Assembly: GCA_017534885.1 (NCBI GenBank)
Contig: JAFXVR010000020.1
Coordinates: 62,001-126,000 of the forward strand
Source: Clostridia bacterium
GTDB taxonomy: Bacteria; Bacillota; Clostridia; Christensenellales; Aristaeellaceae
Reading direction: 5' to 3'
DNA length: 64,000 nucleotides
Shown here: piece after piece, positions 33,040 through 41,155 of the stretch
How positions within the stretch are numbered: position 1 is the stretch's first letter
Layout: every line of letters begins with the position of its first letter
Notes under the pieces: model-generated
The model's database searches: none
What the model was told of the DNA's origin: nothing
Seen by the model: only the letters and a program-made list of their open reading frames with translations
Translations under genes and position numbers: made by a program

Positions 33040-33074
33040 GGATACATTATACATGAATGTATCCGATTCGTCAA
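33040..33074 (-). promoter_or_regulatory. promoter of the caspase-like gene with overlapping palindrome
   Basis: On the minus strand TTGACG (33074-33069), 17 bases and a perfect TATAAT (33051-33046). A 9-bp inverted repeat, GGATACATT (33040-33048) and AATGTATCC (33056-33064), straddles the -10 hexamer, a good position for a repressor site. Confidence 0.75.
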
Positions 33075-33097
33075 GCGCTGAAAAACCGCATTCGCCC

Positions 33098-33126
33098 TGT
33101 ACAAACCGCGGCCCTGATGGTAAAAT
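33098..33126 (+). promoter_or_regulatory. promoter of the heparinase II/III-type gene
   Basis: TGTACA (33098-33103), 17-base spacer and TAAAAT (33121-33126), 31 bases before the start codon at 33158. Confidence 0.5.
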
Positions 33127-33157
33127 GACCGCAGACGGATTCAAAGGAGGACTGCCC

Positions 33158-34954
33158 ATGCTGACCGAAGCGCTTACGCCGCTTTCCCCCCTGCTGGCGC
33201 CGGCCGCCGCGCGCCGGCCCTGGCCCCGGGAGGGCGATCCGGCCTGGGCCGCGCTGCCGGAGGACAGACGGGAAACGCTCCTCCGCTGGGGCGAAGAGGC
33301 CATGGCGGAGGGATACGAACCCCTGCTGGCCAGCCAACACCTGCGCTTCACCCGGGACGGCGACCGCCGGGTTTTTGAGACGCCATATTTTGCCCGGCGC
33401 AAAGCCCTGCTGGGGGCGCTGTTTGCCGAGTGCGTCCGGCATGAGGCGCGGGCGGTTGATTTCATCGCGGACGGCCTCTGGCTGCTGATGGAGGAGACCA
33501 GCTGGGTCATCAGCGCGCACAACGATTCCGGTGCCCCGCTGCCCGATCCCGACGCGCCCGGCCTGGATCTCTTCGCCGCCCAGACCGGAGCCACTGTGGC
33601 CCTGTGCCTGCACCTGGCGGGCCACCGGCTGGATGCGGTCACGCCGCTGATCGCCGCCCGCGCGCTCCGGGAACTGGACCGCCGCGTCTGGATACCCTTC
33701 CTTCAGCGGGACGACTTCTTCTGGATGGGCATCACCCGCAAAAACCTCAACAACTGGACGCCCTGGATCGTGTCCAATGTGCTGCTCACCGCCCAGTACG
33801 CGCTTCAGGATGAAGCCCGTCTGGAGGCCATCGTCCGCAAGAGCTGCGCCATCCTCGACCGCTACCTGGCCTGCCAGCCGGAGGACGGCGGCTGCGACGA
33901 GGGCACGGCCTACTGGAATATGGCCGGCGCCTCCCTGCTGGACTGCCTGGAGGCTCTGCGGGAGGTGACAGGCGGCCGGCTGAGTGTTTACCATGAGCCG
34001 CTGATTCAGGCCATCGCGCGCTTTCCCCTGCGCAGCCATGTAGCCGGGCCCTGGTTCTGGAACTTCGCCGACTGCGACGCCAGGCCCCTGCTGGACGGCG
34101 AGCGGCTCTTCACCTTCGGCCAGCGCATCGGCGATCCGGCTCTTTCCCGCCTCGGCCAGGCGATCGGCGTCTCCCTCCTGCCCCGGGACACGCCCCAGGC
34201 CAGCCGCGTCATGAACGCGCTCTTCACCCCTTTCGCCCCCGCTGAAGCGCCCGTCCCGCCTGACTGGACGGCCCTGCCGCGGCTGCAGGTCTGGGCGAAA
34301 AGCTGCGGGGGGCTGTACGCGGTCATCAAGGGTGGGCACAACCATGAGAGCCACAACCACAACGACATCGGCTCGCTGATGATCTACGCGGATGGTCAGC
34401 CGGTGATTGTGGACGCGGGCAATCTGGTCTACACCGCCAGGACCTTCTCCGCCGAGCGCTACACCCTCTGGAACACCCGCTCCATGTATCACAATGTGCC
34501 GCTCATCGGCGACCACGGCGAACAGGCTCCCGGCGCGGAACACCGGGCTGCCGTCCTCAGCGCGTCGGAAGGGGCCGTGCGCATGGACATCGCCGCAGCC
34601 TACGGGGCCGGTTGCGGCGTCAGCGCCCTGATTCGCACCCTGGCTTTCTATCCCGCGCTGACCCTCACCGACGAGATCCGCCTCAGCGAGCCTCAGACGG
34701 TGACCTGGGTCTTCCTGACCTGCTGTCCGCCGGACATTCATGAGGAGGCCATTCACATCGGCCCGCTGCGGCTGACGGGAACGCAGGGCCTGCGCGTCCA
34801 TTCAGATGCAATCCCGGTGACCGATCAGCGGCTGATACGCAATTATCCCGCCCTCTGGCGGCTGACGCTGACCGCTGATGCGGCACAGCACCACCAGCGC
34901 GTCTTCCGATTCACCCTGCCAAGCGAAGGGAGTGAAAGCCATGACCCCCGCTGA
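33158..34954 (+). CDS. heparinase II/III-family polysaccharide lyase or hydrolase
   Basis: 598 residues from the ATG at 33158, behind AAAGGAGG; a much longer open frame upstream is antisense to the caspase-like gene and ignored. Residues 1-330 form an alpha/alpha toroid (LNNWTPWIVSNVLL, CDEGTAYWNMAGASLLDCL), and the rest a beta-sandwich. The family signature is GGHNHESHNHNDIGSLMIYADG (HNHNDIG at about 398-404), whose His and Asn residues bind the uronate in Hepar_II_III enzymes. The protein has no signal peptide, so its substrate would be an imported oligosaccharide of uronic acid type. It overlaps the next gene by 14 bases. The exact substrate cannot be told. Confidence 0.88.
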   Translation: MLTEALTPLSPLLAPAAARRPWPREGDPAWAALPEDRRETLLRWGEEAMAEGYEPLLASQHLRFTRDGDRRVFETPYFARRKALLGALFAECVRHEARAVDFIADGLWLLMEETSWVISAHNDSGAPLPDPDAPGLDLFAAQTGATVALCLHLAGHRLDAVTPLIAARALRELDRRVWIPFLQRDDFFWMGITRKNLNNWTPWIVSNVLLTAQYALQDEARLEAIVRKSCAILDRYLACQPEDGGCDEGTAYWNMAGASLLDCLEALREVTGGRLSVYHEPLIQAIARFPLRSHVAGPWFWNFADCDARPLLDGERLFTFGQRIGDPALSRLGQAIGVSLLPRDTPQASRVMNALFTPFAPAEAPVPPDWTALPRLQVWAKSCGGLYAVIKGGHNHESHNHNDIGSLMIYADGQPVIVDAGNLVYTARTFSAERYTLWNTRSMYHNVPLIGDHGEQAPGAEHRAAVLSASEGAVRMDIAAAYGAGCGVSALIRTLAFYPALTLTDEIRLSEPQTVTWVFLTCCPPDIHEEAIHIGPLRLTGTQGLRVHSDAIPVTDQRLIRNYPALWRLTLTADAAQHHQRVFRFTLPSEGSESHDPR

Positions 34955-35579
34955 AAGCCCAGCCCGGAGCGGCCGGGTGGCCGAGAGCCTGAAGCGCTAT
35001 GACAATCACGACAGCCGCCTGCCCTATCAGGAGCTGATGCTGGAAGCGCCCCTGGGCGGCTTCACCCGCCTGCCCCTGCCCAGCGGTTTTCGCATCGTCC
35101 CCTATGCCCCCGGCGACCGGGATGTCTGGATCAGCATGGAGCAGAGCGCCCGCGAGTTTGACACCTTTGAAGCGGGTGTCGCCGCCTGGAACCGCTTTTT
35201 CGCGCCCTGGGAGGACCGCCTGCCCGGGCGGATGTTCTTTGTCGCGGACGCCGCCGGGCAGAAGGTGGCCACCGCCAGCGCCTGGCACGATGTCCGCGGC
35301 GAGGATGACGGCGTGACCGGCTGGCTGCACTGGGTGGCCGTCCGCCGCGAGTCCCAGGGGCTGGGTCTCTCGAAGCCGCTGATCACCCATGTGCTCTGCC
35401 GCATGCAGGAGCTGGGCTATCAGCGCGCCGTGATCCCCACCCAGACCACCACCTGGCTGGCGGTGCACATCTACCTGAGTCTCGGCTTCAAACCCATTCC
35501 CCGCAACGCTGAGCGCTCACGGGAGGGCTGGCTCCTCGTCCGGGAGCTCACCGGCAATCCGGCGCTGGACGGGCTGTGA
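34941..35579 (+). CDS. GNAT-family N-acetyltransferase
   Basis: 212 residues from the ATG at 34941 (GAAGGGAG upstream), overlapping the end of the heparinase-like gene by 14 bases. The GNAT core lies in the second half: GWLHWVAVRRESQGLGLSKPLITHVL contains the acetyl-CoA binding R/QxxGxG/A-like segment (RRESQGLG), and TTWLAVHIYLSLGFKPIP is the usual final strand. The substrate could be an amine on a small molecule, sugar or protein; the overlap suggests a link with glycan breakdown, for instance acetylation of a sugar product, but nothing in the sequence settles that. Confidence 0.85.
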   Translation: MTPAESPARSGRVAESLKRYDNHDSRLPYQELMLEAPLGGFTRLPLPSGFRIVPYAPGDRDVWISMEQSAREFDTFEAGVAAWNRFFAPWEDRLPGRMFFVADAAGQKVATASAWHDVRGEDDGVTGWLHWVAVRRESQGLGLSKPLITHVLCRMQELGYQRAVIPTQTTTWLAVHIYLSLGFKPIPRNAERSREGWLLVRELTGNPALDGL

Positions 35580-35605
35580 GGCGCGCCGCCGCACGCATCA
35601 GCATC

Positions 35606-35637
35606 AAAAAAGGCGCTTCCGGCTGAAACCGGGGGCG
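35606..35637 (-). terminator. terminator after nrdG
   Basis: On the minus strand CGCCCCCGG pairs with CCGGAAGCG (seven of nine pairs) and is followed by CCTTTTTT. It may also slow transcription from the plus strand. Confidence 0.6.
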
Positions 35638-35642
35638 TCTTC

Positions 35643-36188
35643 TCAGTGCTTCTCGAACAGCGGATCGTCCCGCCACCAGACCGGCTTCCCGGCCCGGAGG
35701 GAGGCGGGCAAGTCCAGCAGACGCTGGTTGGATGAGCCGCGGAAGCGCAGGGTGATGTCCTTCTTTTCGCGCAGGAAGGGGCCGTCCACCAGCACATCCA
35801 TCAGCGAGAGCAGCTCTTCTGTCTGGGCGCACCTGCACCGGGCGGGACACTCTCCGATCAGCTGCTCAAAGGTATAGCCCGAGTAGCACCAGACCGTTTT
35901 GCCCGGGCAGCCCTCCCGGAAGGCCCGGACCATGTCCAGCACCCCGGGCTGGTTTTCGGGCTCCATGGGCTCGCCGCCCAAGACGCTCAGCCCGGCCACA
36001 TGCCCCGGCCGGCAGCTGTCCACCACCTGGCGGATGGTTTCATCGGTGAAGGGCTGGCCGTAGTCAAAGGGCCAGGCCACCGCGTTGAAGCAGTCCGGGC
36101 AGCGGTGGGTGCAGCCGGACACAAACAAACTGGTGCGCACGCCCGGCCCGTTGGCGATATCACAAAACTTGATGGCCGCGTAGTTCAT
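35643..36188 (-). CDS. nrdG: anaerobic ribonucleoside-triphosphate reductase activating protein
   Basis: 181 residues. It is a radical-SAM enzyme that puts the glycyl radical on class III ribonucleotide reductase. The iron-sulfur site is CTHRCPDC (Cx3Cx2C) near residue 26-33, preceded by GPGVRTSLFVSG; the SAM-binding GGEPMEPE follows, then VWCYSGYTFEQL. A Cys pair (CPARCRC) lies further on. The reductase gene nrdD is not in the window. Its start lies three bases after the VTC gene's stop, and its ribosome site is inside that gene, so the two are coupled; the reason for the pairing is not obvious. Confidence 0.92.
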   Translation of the reverse strand: MNYAAIKFCDIANGPGVRTSLFVSGCTHRCPDCFNAVAWPFDYGQPFTDETIRQVVDSCRPGHVAGLSVLGGEPMEPENQPGVLDMVRAFREGCPGKTVWCYSGYTFEQLIGECPARCRCAQTEELLSLMDVLVDGPFLREKKDITLRFRGSSNQRLLDLPASLRAGKPVWWRDDPLFEKH

Positions 36189-36191
36189 TCC

Positions 36192-36908
36192 TCAGGCCTC
36201 CAGCTCTTCATAACGCCTGCACCAGGTGTATTTGCTGATGGCCGAGGCCACCGCGCCCGGGCAGTAGGTGTTCAGGAGGCTGCGGATGTAGGGCGGCAGG
36301 CAGTGGTTGAACTTGACCTCCAGGATGTGCAGGTCGTTGTCAAAGGGCGGAACCGTGGGCACGTAGGGGTTGAACAGGTCAATCGAACGCATGCCGGTGC
36401 GCAGCTGCTTGTCAAAGGTGATGCGCACTTCCTCCGCGGGATGCAGGTAGGCCTCCCGCACATAGTCCACCAGCACCACCGGCCGCAGCAGGTGGATCGT
36501 CATCTCCCGGTACACGTCGTGCAGCAGCCCGGAGCGCGTGGTCTCCAGCCCGGAGGGGTCGCCGGCCATCAGCTGCTCGCACAGATCCCTGGGGATCGAC
36601 AGGGAGCGCTTGGAGATCAGCGAGCCGATCTTCGTCTTGCACTCCAGCTTGATCACCCGGTCGGAATAATTGTAGATCCTGATCCGGTACTTGTCCCGGT
36701 TCTGCACGCCGTCCAGCTTGTCGTACAGCGCGCTGTTGAAGGCCGTGTCAAAATACAGCGAGCGGATCGCGTACTCGTTGCGCTCCGGATCGCCGTTCGG
36801 ATCCTTCTGCAGCACTCTTCCCAGCGCCGCGGACAGCAGATACCGCTGCCCCTCATTGATGAAAAACTTGAGCTCGTGCCTCAGCGGCAGCGTCGATGCC
36901 ATGGGCAT
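36192..36908 (-). CDS. VTC-domain (polyphosphate polymerase-like) protein
   Basis: 238 residues; the ATG at 36908 follows GGAGGTG. The CYTH/TTM-type tunnel fold is indicated by LRHELKFFINEGQRYLL at the start, YAIRSLYFDTAFNSALYDKLDG, KYRIRIYNYSDRVIKLECKTKIG with alternating basic residues that line the tunnel, VLVDYVREAYLHP and RITFDKQLR, and the final ILEVKFN glutamate strand. In yeast Vtc4 the domain makes polyphosphate from ATP. Bacterial versions have not been assigned a single role. It is encoded with DUF4956 and CotH proteins here, a combination that also recurs elsewhere as far as I know. No membrane segment is present. Confidence 0.88.
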   Translation of the reverse strand: MPMASTLPLRHELKFFINEGQRYLLSAALGRVLQKDPNGDPERNEYAIRSLYFDTAFNSALYDKLDGVQNRDKYRIRIYNYSDRVIKLECKTKIGSLISKRSLSIPRDLCEQLMAGDPSGLETTRSGLLHDVYREMTIHLLRPVVLVDYVREAYLHPAEEVRITFDKQLRTGMRSIDLFNPYVPTVPPFDNDLHILEVKFNHCLPPYIRSLLNTYCPGAVASAISKYTWCRRYEELEA

Positions 36909-36936
36909 GGAGCTTCACCTCCAGGGGGACGGAATT

Positions 36937-37023
36937 GGGGGAAGGGGAAAACCCTTTCTGGGAAGAAAGGGTTTTCCCCTTCCCCCGCAAACCCCCTAAC
37001 CTCTTTCCGAAAGACTTTAACTT
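36937..37023. repeat. dispersed hairpin element P2, copy 2
   Basis: Hairpin GGGGGAAGGGGAAAACCCTTTCT / AGAAAGGGTTTTCCCCTTCCCCC with a short loop (36937-36986), then the tail gcaaaccccctaacctctttccgaaagactttaac. It lies between the stop of the DUF4956 gene and the start of the VTC gene. Confidence 0.85.
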
Positions 37024-37032
37024 ATTAAATCC

Positions 37033-37737
37033 TCATGTTCCCGCTTCACTCTGACACGACACCAGCGTCGCATCATACACGCCCTCGATGTTCAGCATGG
37101 CGGCCACCAGATCCTGCTTGCGGTCCAGGCGCACCTCCACGGTCATCTCGCTGCTCTCGCGGGTCACGGTCTTGGAGCGCAGGCGCTGGTGCTTCAGCGC
37201 GCCGGAGAGCACATTGCGGATGTCCACCTCGGCCGCCTCGTCATAGTGCAGCACCAGCAGGTAGGTGTTGGGGTTGTCCAGGCGCACAAAGGTCAGCACG
37301 AAGAGAATCACCGAGATGCCCAGCGCCACCGCGATGGCCACCACATACAGCTCCGCGCCCAGCAGAATGCCCATGGTCAGCGCCCAGAACATGTAGGCCG
37401 TGTCCATGGGTTCCTTCACCGCGGTGCGGAAGCGCACGATGGACAGCGCGCCCACCATGCCCATCGACAGGCTGATGTCACTCTTGATGCACATGACCAC
37501 CGGCGTGGTGATCAGCGTCAGCATGATGAGCGTCATAGAAAAGCTCGGCGAGTAGAGCACGCCCCGGTAGCACTTCTTGTAGGTGAAGGCCACCAGCAGG
37601 CCCACCGCCAGGCCCATCAGCAGGGCGAGGATGACATTGGCCGGCGTCAGGTGCTCAAACTGCGAGGAAAAGTATTCCGCCAGGCTGGAATCTCCGGACA
37701 GCAGGTTTTTGACGGTGGTGGCGGCATAGACAGGCAT
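37033..37737 (-). CDS. DUF4956 membrane protein
   Basis: 234 residues; the ATG at 37737 follows AAAGGAGGAG. Four transmembrane segments: about 33-52, 66-83, 88-104 and 112-145 (the last a double span). The motif SMGMVGALSIVRFRTAVKEPMDTAYMFWALTMGI is highly characteristic of DUF4956. A cytoplasmic domain of about 90 residues follows (VRLDNPNTYLLVLHYDEAAEVD... ending SEAGT), with a ferredoxin-like beta-alpha-beta look. The family has no known function, but it sits next to VTC-domain and CotH proteins; a channel or regulator for the product of the VTC protein is a reasonable guess. Confidence 0.88.
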   Translation of the reverse strand: MPVYAATTVKNLLSGDSSLAEYFSSQFEHLTPANVILALLMGLAVGLLVAFTYKKCYRGVLYSPSFSMTLIMLTLITTPVVMCIKSDISLSMGMVGALSIVRFRTAVKEPMDTAYMFWALTMGILLGAELYVVAIAVALGISVILFVLTFVRLDNPNTYLLVLHYDEAAEVDIRNVLSGALKHQRLRSKTVTRESSEMTVEVRLDRKQDLVAAMLNIEGVYDATLVSCQSEAGT

Positions 37738-37806
37738 GGGCGCTCCTCCTTTGTTCCGGGAAATGCTGTTTCCCTGATCCTCATCACATACAGTCCGCGG
37801 GGCGGT

Positions 37807-40800
37807 TTACACCACGCCCTCCGGGAATTCCGGCTGCGGGCCGAAGTAGTATTCCATCTGCGTGCCCGTCAGGCTGAAGGCCTCCTGGATGTAGCCCCAG
37901 AGCAGCCTCGGCCGCTTGCGGATCACGTTGCGCAGGCGTTCCACCCGCTTCTCCCAGTACCGGTAGGCGCCGTCGGCTGTGGTCGGCACCTCGGTGATGA
38001 CCAGCTTGTCGTTTTCCTCGCCCCAGCGGGCCCAGTGCAGCTGCATTTCAGGCGTGATCTGCTCCACCAGGGGTTCCAGGATCTCCAGCATGTAATCCGT
38101 GGTGAAGGTCTGGAAGATATCGCCCAGCTTGGTCAGGAACTTGTCGCGGTAGGCGGGCACCTCCAGCAGTTTCAGCAGGATGGTGTTGTCGAAATTGCCC
38201 GCGCCCATGCCCTTGGCCTTGGTGTAGCTCTTGGGGCTGTTGAAGCCGGATTCGTAGAGGCCGTAATCCACGTCGTAGAAGATCCACTTCCACTTGGAGC
38301 CCGGCTGATTGGTGTTGTACCAGCGGATGTTGCCGATGTCCGAGTTGCCCACGAACATCTCCAAGGCGATGTATTCAAAGTAGTTGTCCACATCCACGTT
38401 GTCCAGGATGTACTGCAGGTCGGCGGGATTGTTCACCGGGTCGGACTCCTTGATGCGGGAGATCATGTTCCGGTAGGCGTTCCGCTGGGACTTGGTGCCA
38501 TACTTGACCGAGCCGGAGTGCTGGAGGATGACCATCTCATCCGCCTGGTCGAAGGTCAGCCCCTCATGCTGGGCCACAAAGAAGCGGTCCACCCGCTCGC
38601 GCAGGTTCATGGTGCCCCAGTACACGCCGTTCAGGTACACCACCACCGGCTTCCAGGCCTGGTGGATGACGGTGGAACCGATGGCATCCAGCATGCGGGA
38701 CTGGAGGCCGTCCTGCACCCGGGTCCACATGCAGTCGTTGCCGGAATTGCGCAGCACCAGTCCCTTGTACTCGGTATAGGGCCGATCCTCGAAGAGCGGC
38801 GCCGCGAAGGTTTTCGCCCCGTACTTGGATTTGGCGCGGAGCTTCATGGACTTCTGGGGCATATCCAGGGAGAAGTCGCCCGCCAGGCCGAACTCCATGC
38901 CCTGGGAGAGCAGCTGTGTGCCGTCCAGCTCATAGTACTCGATGTAGCCTTCCACCCGGTACTTGGCGTCCTTCAGGGCGCGGTAGATGGTGTTTTTGAA
39001 CTTGGGGCCGCCGGTCTTGTCCACATTGGGGCCGGCCACCAGCAGGCCGTCGGTCTCATTCCAGAGCAGGTCGGGGTCGCAGACCACCGAGACGATGGGC
39101 AGGGTGTGGTAGGGGTTGATCAGGAAGGTGCCGGTGATGGTCTCGGAGGCGCGCAGGCGGCCGTCGGAGAAGGCTCTCGCCCGCAGCACCGTGGTGAAGC
39201 TGAAGGTCAGCTCCTCGCCCCGGTATACCTTGCCGGCAGACTGGGTGGGCACGGAGCCGTCCAGGGTGTAATAGACCGTGGTGTCCTCCGGCACGTCGAT
39301 GCGCAGCCGGACCGGCTCATAGTACAGGCCGGGCTGCACGGTGAAGGCCGGCTCCTCCGCATAGCCCAGGAAGCCGCCCTGGTTGGCCGCGGCGGGTGTG
39401 GGGACATCATAATAAAAAAAGCCGGAGGTGCCGAGGTTTCGGCCGTAGGAGATGTCCGTGGGCACCAGGGGCAGCTCAAGCTTGTCCAGCACCCTCCCCT
39501 GCGGGTCGCACAGGCACATGGTCTCGCCGCCGGCCCGCTTCACCTTGAAATTGGTGTGGTATGCGTTGTCCTTGACGGTGTTTGTGCCGTCGCAGAAGAT
39601 CACCTTGTACTCGCCCGCGTTGATCAGCGTGCCCGCAGGGAACTGCCAGCGGCGGGGCCGGCCGATCTTGTCGCTCAGCCCCCAGCCGCTGATGTCCACC
39701 GAATCGCTGCCGCTGTTGTAGATTTCCACCCAGTCCACATAGCTCTCGTCCGAACCAACCTTGGTGGCGTCATTGGAGGCCATGATTTCCGAAATATACA
39801 CGCCGGTGGCGTTCCGGCCCCGCAGGTCGGCATCCGCCCCGGCCAGGTCGCTGTTGTCCCGGGCTGGGGTGGCCAGCCGCTGCACGATGAAGGAGCCGTC
39901 CTGCTGGCGGGCGTAGGCGCAGTCCTCCGGCAGGTTGTCCACAATCACCCGATCCATCACCCGGCCCCGGCTGTCCGCTAAGATGACCGTGTCATGCTCG
40001 GCGGAAATGCGGAAGGAGGCGTGGGGGATGGCGGTGGGGTCTTCCCGCCGATCCTTGCCGGAGCAGAAGACCAGGTAATAGCCGTGAGGCGCGATGACCG
40101 CCCCCTCGGGGAAGCGCCACCGCAGGGGCTGGTTCTCCTTGTTGGACAGGGCATAGTTGTCCAGGCTGACCGTGCGGTCGGTGGTGTTGTACAGCTCGAT
40201 CCAGTCGACATTCTCCCCGTCCTCATCCCGGAGACCACTCTTGGCGTCCGCGACGATCTCATTGATGACGATCGCGCCGTCCAGCGCCATGCTCGCGGTG
40301 CGGTAGGCCTCCAGGCCTTCCGGGGTGTTGGGGTAACCCGGGGAGTAGTAGCTCAGCTCCTGGTAGCCGCTGTCCGTCAGCGCCCACACGGTGTCCGAGC
40401 CCAAGATATGATAGGTCACCGAGTCGATCAGGTAGGCGTTGGGGTCATACAGGTAGACCGTCTCACCCACGGAGGACAGCTTGAACTTGGCGTGCAGCGG
40501 TTTGCCGCTGGCGGTCTGGTTGATGTTGTCGCAGTAGACCACCAGCCGTCCGTCGGCGGGCAGAACGATGTCCGGGAACAGGAAACGGATGGAATCGCCC
40601 CGGTCGCTGAGGCCGCAGCCCTTGAGGCTGACCTCGCTCTCCCCGCTGTTCCAGACCTCCACCCAGTCCGGGAAGCCGCCGTTCTCGTCCGGCACGGCGG
40701 TCTTGTTGGAAGGCATGATTTCGCTGATGCGCAGGCCTCTGTATGCTTCACCGACGCCCGTGCCGCCGCCGCTGACCACGCCGGTATCATTCCCGGCGGT

Positions 40801-40953
40801 GTAGGTCGCCCGATTCAGGGGCTCCCAGGGAGTGGCGCTGATGAGCAGCACCAGCGCCGCAGCCACCAGGATCATGGGAAAGATCAGCTTGGCCTTGGAA
40901 CGCTTCCGCGCCGCCGTCCGCCCGCTGCGCTGCCTGCGCTCTCCGCCCGTCAT
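37807..40953 (-). CDS. membrane-anchored CotH kinase-family protein with lamin-tail domains
   Basis: 1048 residues from the ATG at 40953, behind AAAGGAGGGAG; the frame runs on upstream to 41034 but lacks a ribosome site. An N-terminal helix (about 20-42) anchors it facing out. Three lamin-tail (LTD) domains begin near 70, 225 and 384, each with xISEIMxSN and DWVE[VLI]YN. A CHB_HEX_C-like domain spans about 537-612 (YYTLDGSVPTQSAG). The CotH kinase-like domain follows (618-1010): SMKLRAKSKYG, FEYIALEMFVGNSDIGN, and FYDVDYGLY with the Asp residues that bind Mg-ATP in CotH. CotH kinases phosphorylate spore coat proteins in Bacillus; here an extracellular protein or glycan modification is inferred. 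It heads the operon. Confidence 0.9.
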   Translation of the reverse strand: MTGGERRQRSGRTAARKRSKAKLIFPMILVAAALVLLISATPWEPLNRATYTAGNDTGVVSGGGTGVGEAYRGLRISEIMPSNKTAVPDENGGFPDWVEVWNSGESEVSLKGCGLSDRGDSIRFLFPDIVLPADGRLVVYCDNINQTASGKPLHAKFKLSSVGETVYLYDPNAYLIDSVTYHILGSDTVWALTDSGYQELSYYSPGYPNTPEGLEAYRTASMALDGAIVINEIVADAKSGLRDEDGENVDWIELYNTTDRTVSLDNYALSNKENQPLRWRFPEGAVIAPHGYYLVFCSGKDRREDPTAIPHASFRISAEHDTVILADSRGRVMDRVIVDNLPEDCAYARQQDGSFIVQRLATPARDNSDLAGADADLRGRNATGVYISEIMASNDATKVGSDESYVDWVEIYNSGSDSVDISGWGLSDKIGRPRRWQFPAGTLINAGEYKVIFCDGTNTVKDNAYHTNFKVKRAGGETMCLCDPQGRVLDKLELPLVPTDISYGRNLGTSGFFYYDVPTPAAANQGGFLGYAEEPAFTVQPGLYYEPVRLRIDVPEDTTVYYTLDGSVPTQSAGKVYRGEELTFSFTTVLRARAFSDGRLRASETITGTFLINPYHTLPIVSVVCDPDLLWNETDGLLVAGPNVDKTGGPKFKNTIYRALKDAKYRVEGYIEYYELDGTQLLSQGMEFGLAGDFSLDMPQKSMKLRAKSKYGAKTFAAPLFEDRPYTEYKGLVLRNSGNDCMWTRVQDGLQSRMLDAIGSTVIHQAWKPVVVYLNGVYWGTMNLRERVDRFFVAQHEGLTFDQADEMVILQHSGSVKYGTKSQRNAYRNMISRIKESDPVNNPADLQYILDNVDVDNYFEYIALEMFVGNSDIGNIRWYNTNQPGSKWKWIFYDVDYGLYESGFNSPKSYTKAKGMGAGNFDNTILLKLLEVPAYRDKFLTKLGDIFQTFTTDYMLEILEPLVEQITPEMQLHWARWGEENDKLVITEVPTTADGAYRYWEKRVERLRNVIRKRPRLLWGYIQEAFSLTGTQMEYYFGPQPEFPEGVV

Positions 40954-41005
40954 CCGCACTCCCTCCTTTCCTCCGGAAATGGCTGGCCAGAAAATCAACA
41001 GCGCA

Positions 41006-41034
41006 ATTGTACCACAATTCCGGCGGCTTGGCAA
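41006..41034 (-). promoter_or_regulatory. promoter of the CotH operon
   Basis: On the minus strand TTGCCA (41034-41029), 17-base spacer and TACAAT (41011-41006), about 50 bases before the CotH start. It faces away from the LacI promoter. Confidence 0.75.
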
Positions 41035-41078
41035 GGCGGCCTTCTGTCATATTTGCAAAAGATGTAGGTCATGGCCAC

Positions 41079-41138
41079 TTGACAGATGGTCTCCCCTGCG
41101 GTACACTTGGGTTGAAAACGTTACCGGAAACGTTACCA
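41079..41138 (+). promoter_or_regulatory. LacI-gene promoter with tandem operators
   Basis: TTGACA (41079-41084), 17-base spacer and TACACT (41102-41107). Just downstream, TTGAAAACGTTACC (41112-41125) and GGAAACGTTACC (41126-41137) repeat the core AAACGTTACC. Both have the central CG of LacI/CcpA-type operators, and the first matches the catabolite-response consensus closely. Position after the -10 suits repression, probably by the LacI protein encoded next (autoregulation). Confidence 0.75.
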
Positions 41139-41155
41139 TACAAGGGAGGGCGCTT

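Noticed and set aside
35643..36188. Class III ribonucleotide reductase operon
   Set aside because: Only nrdG is present; no nrdD-like gene was seen on either strand nearby.
37189..39981. 930-codon open frame antisense to the CotH and DUF4956 genes
   Set aside because: Crosses two real genes on the other strand and shows no motif.
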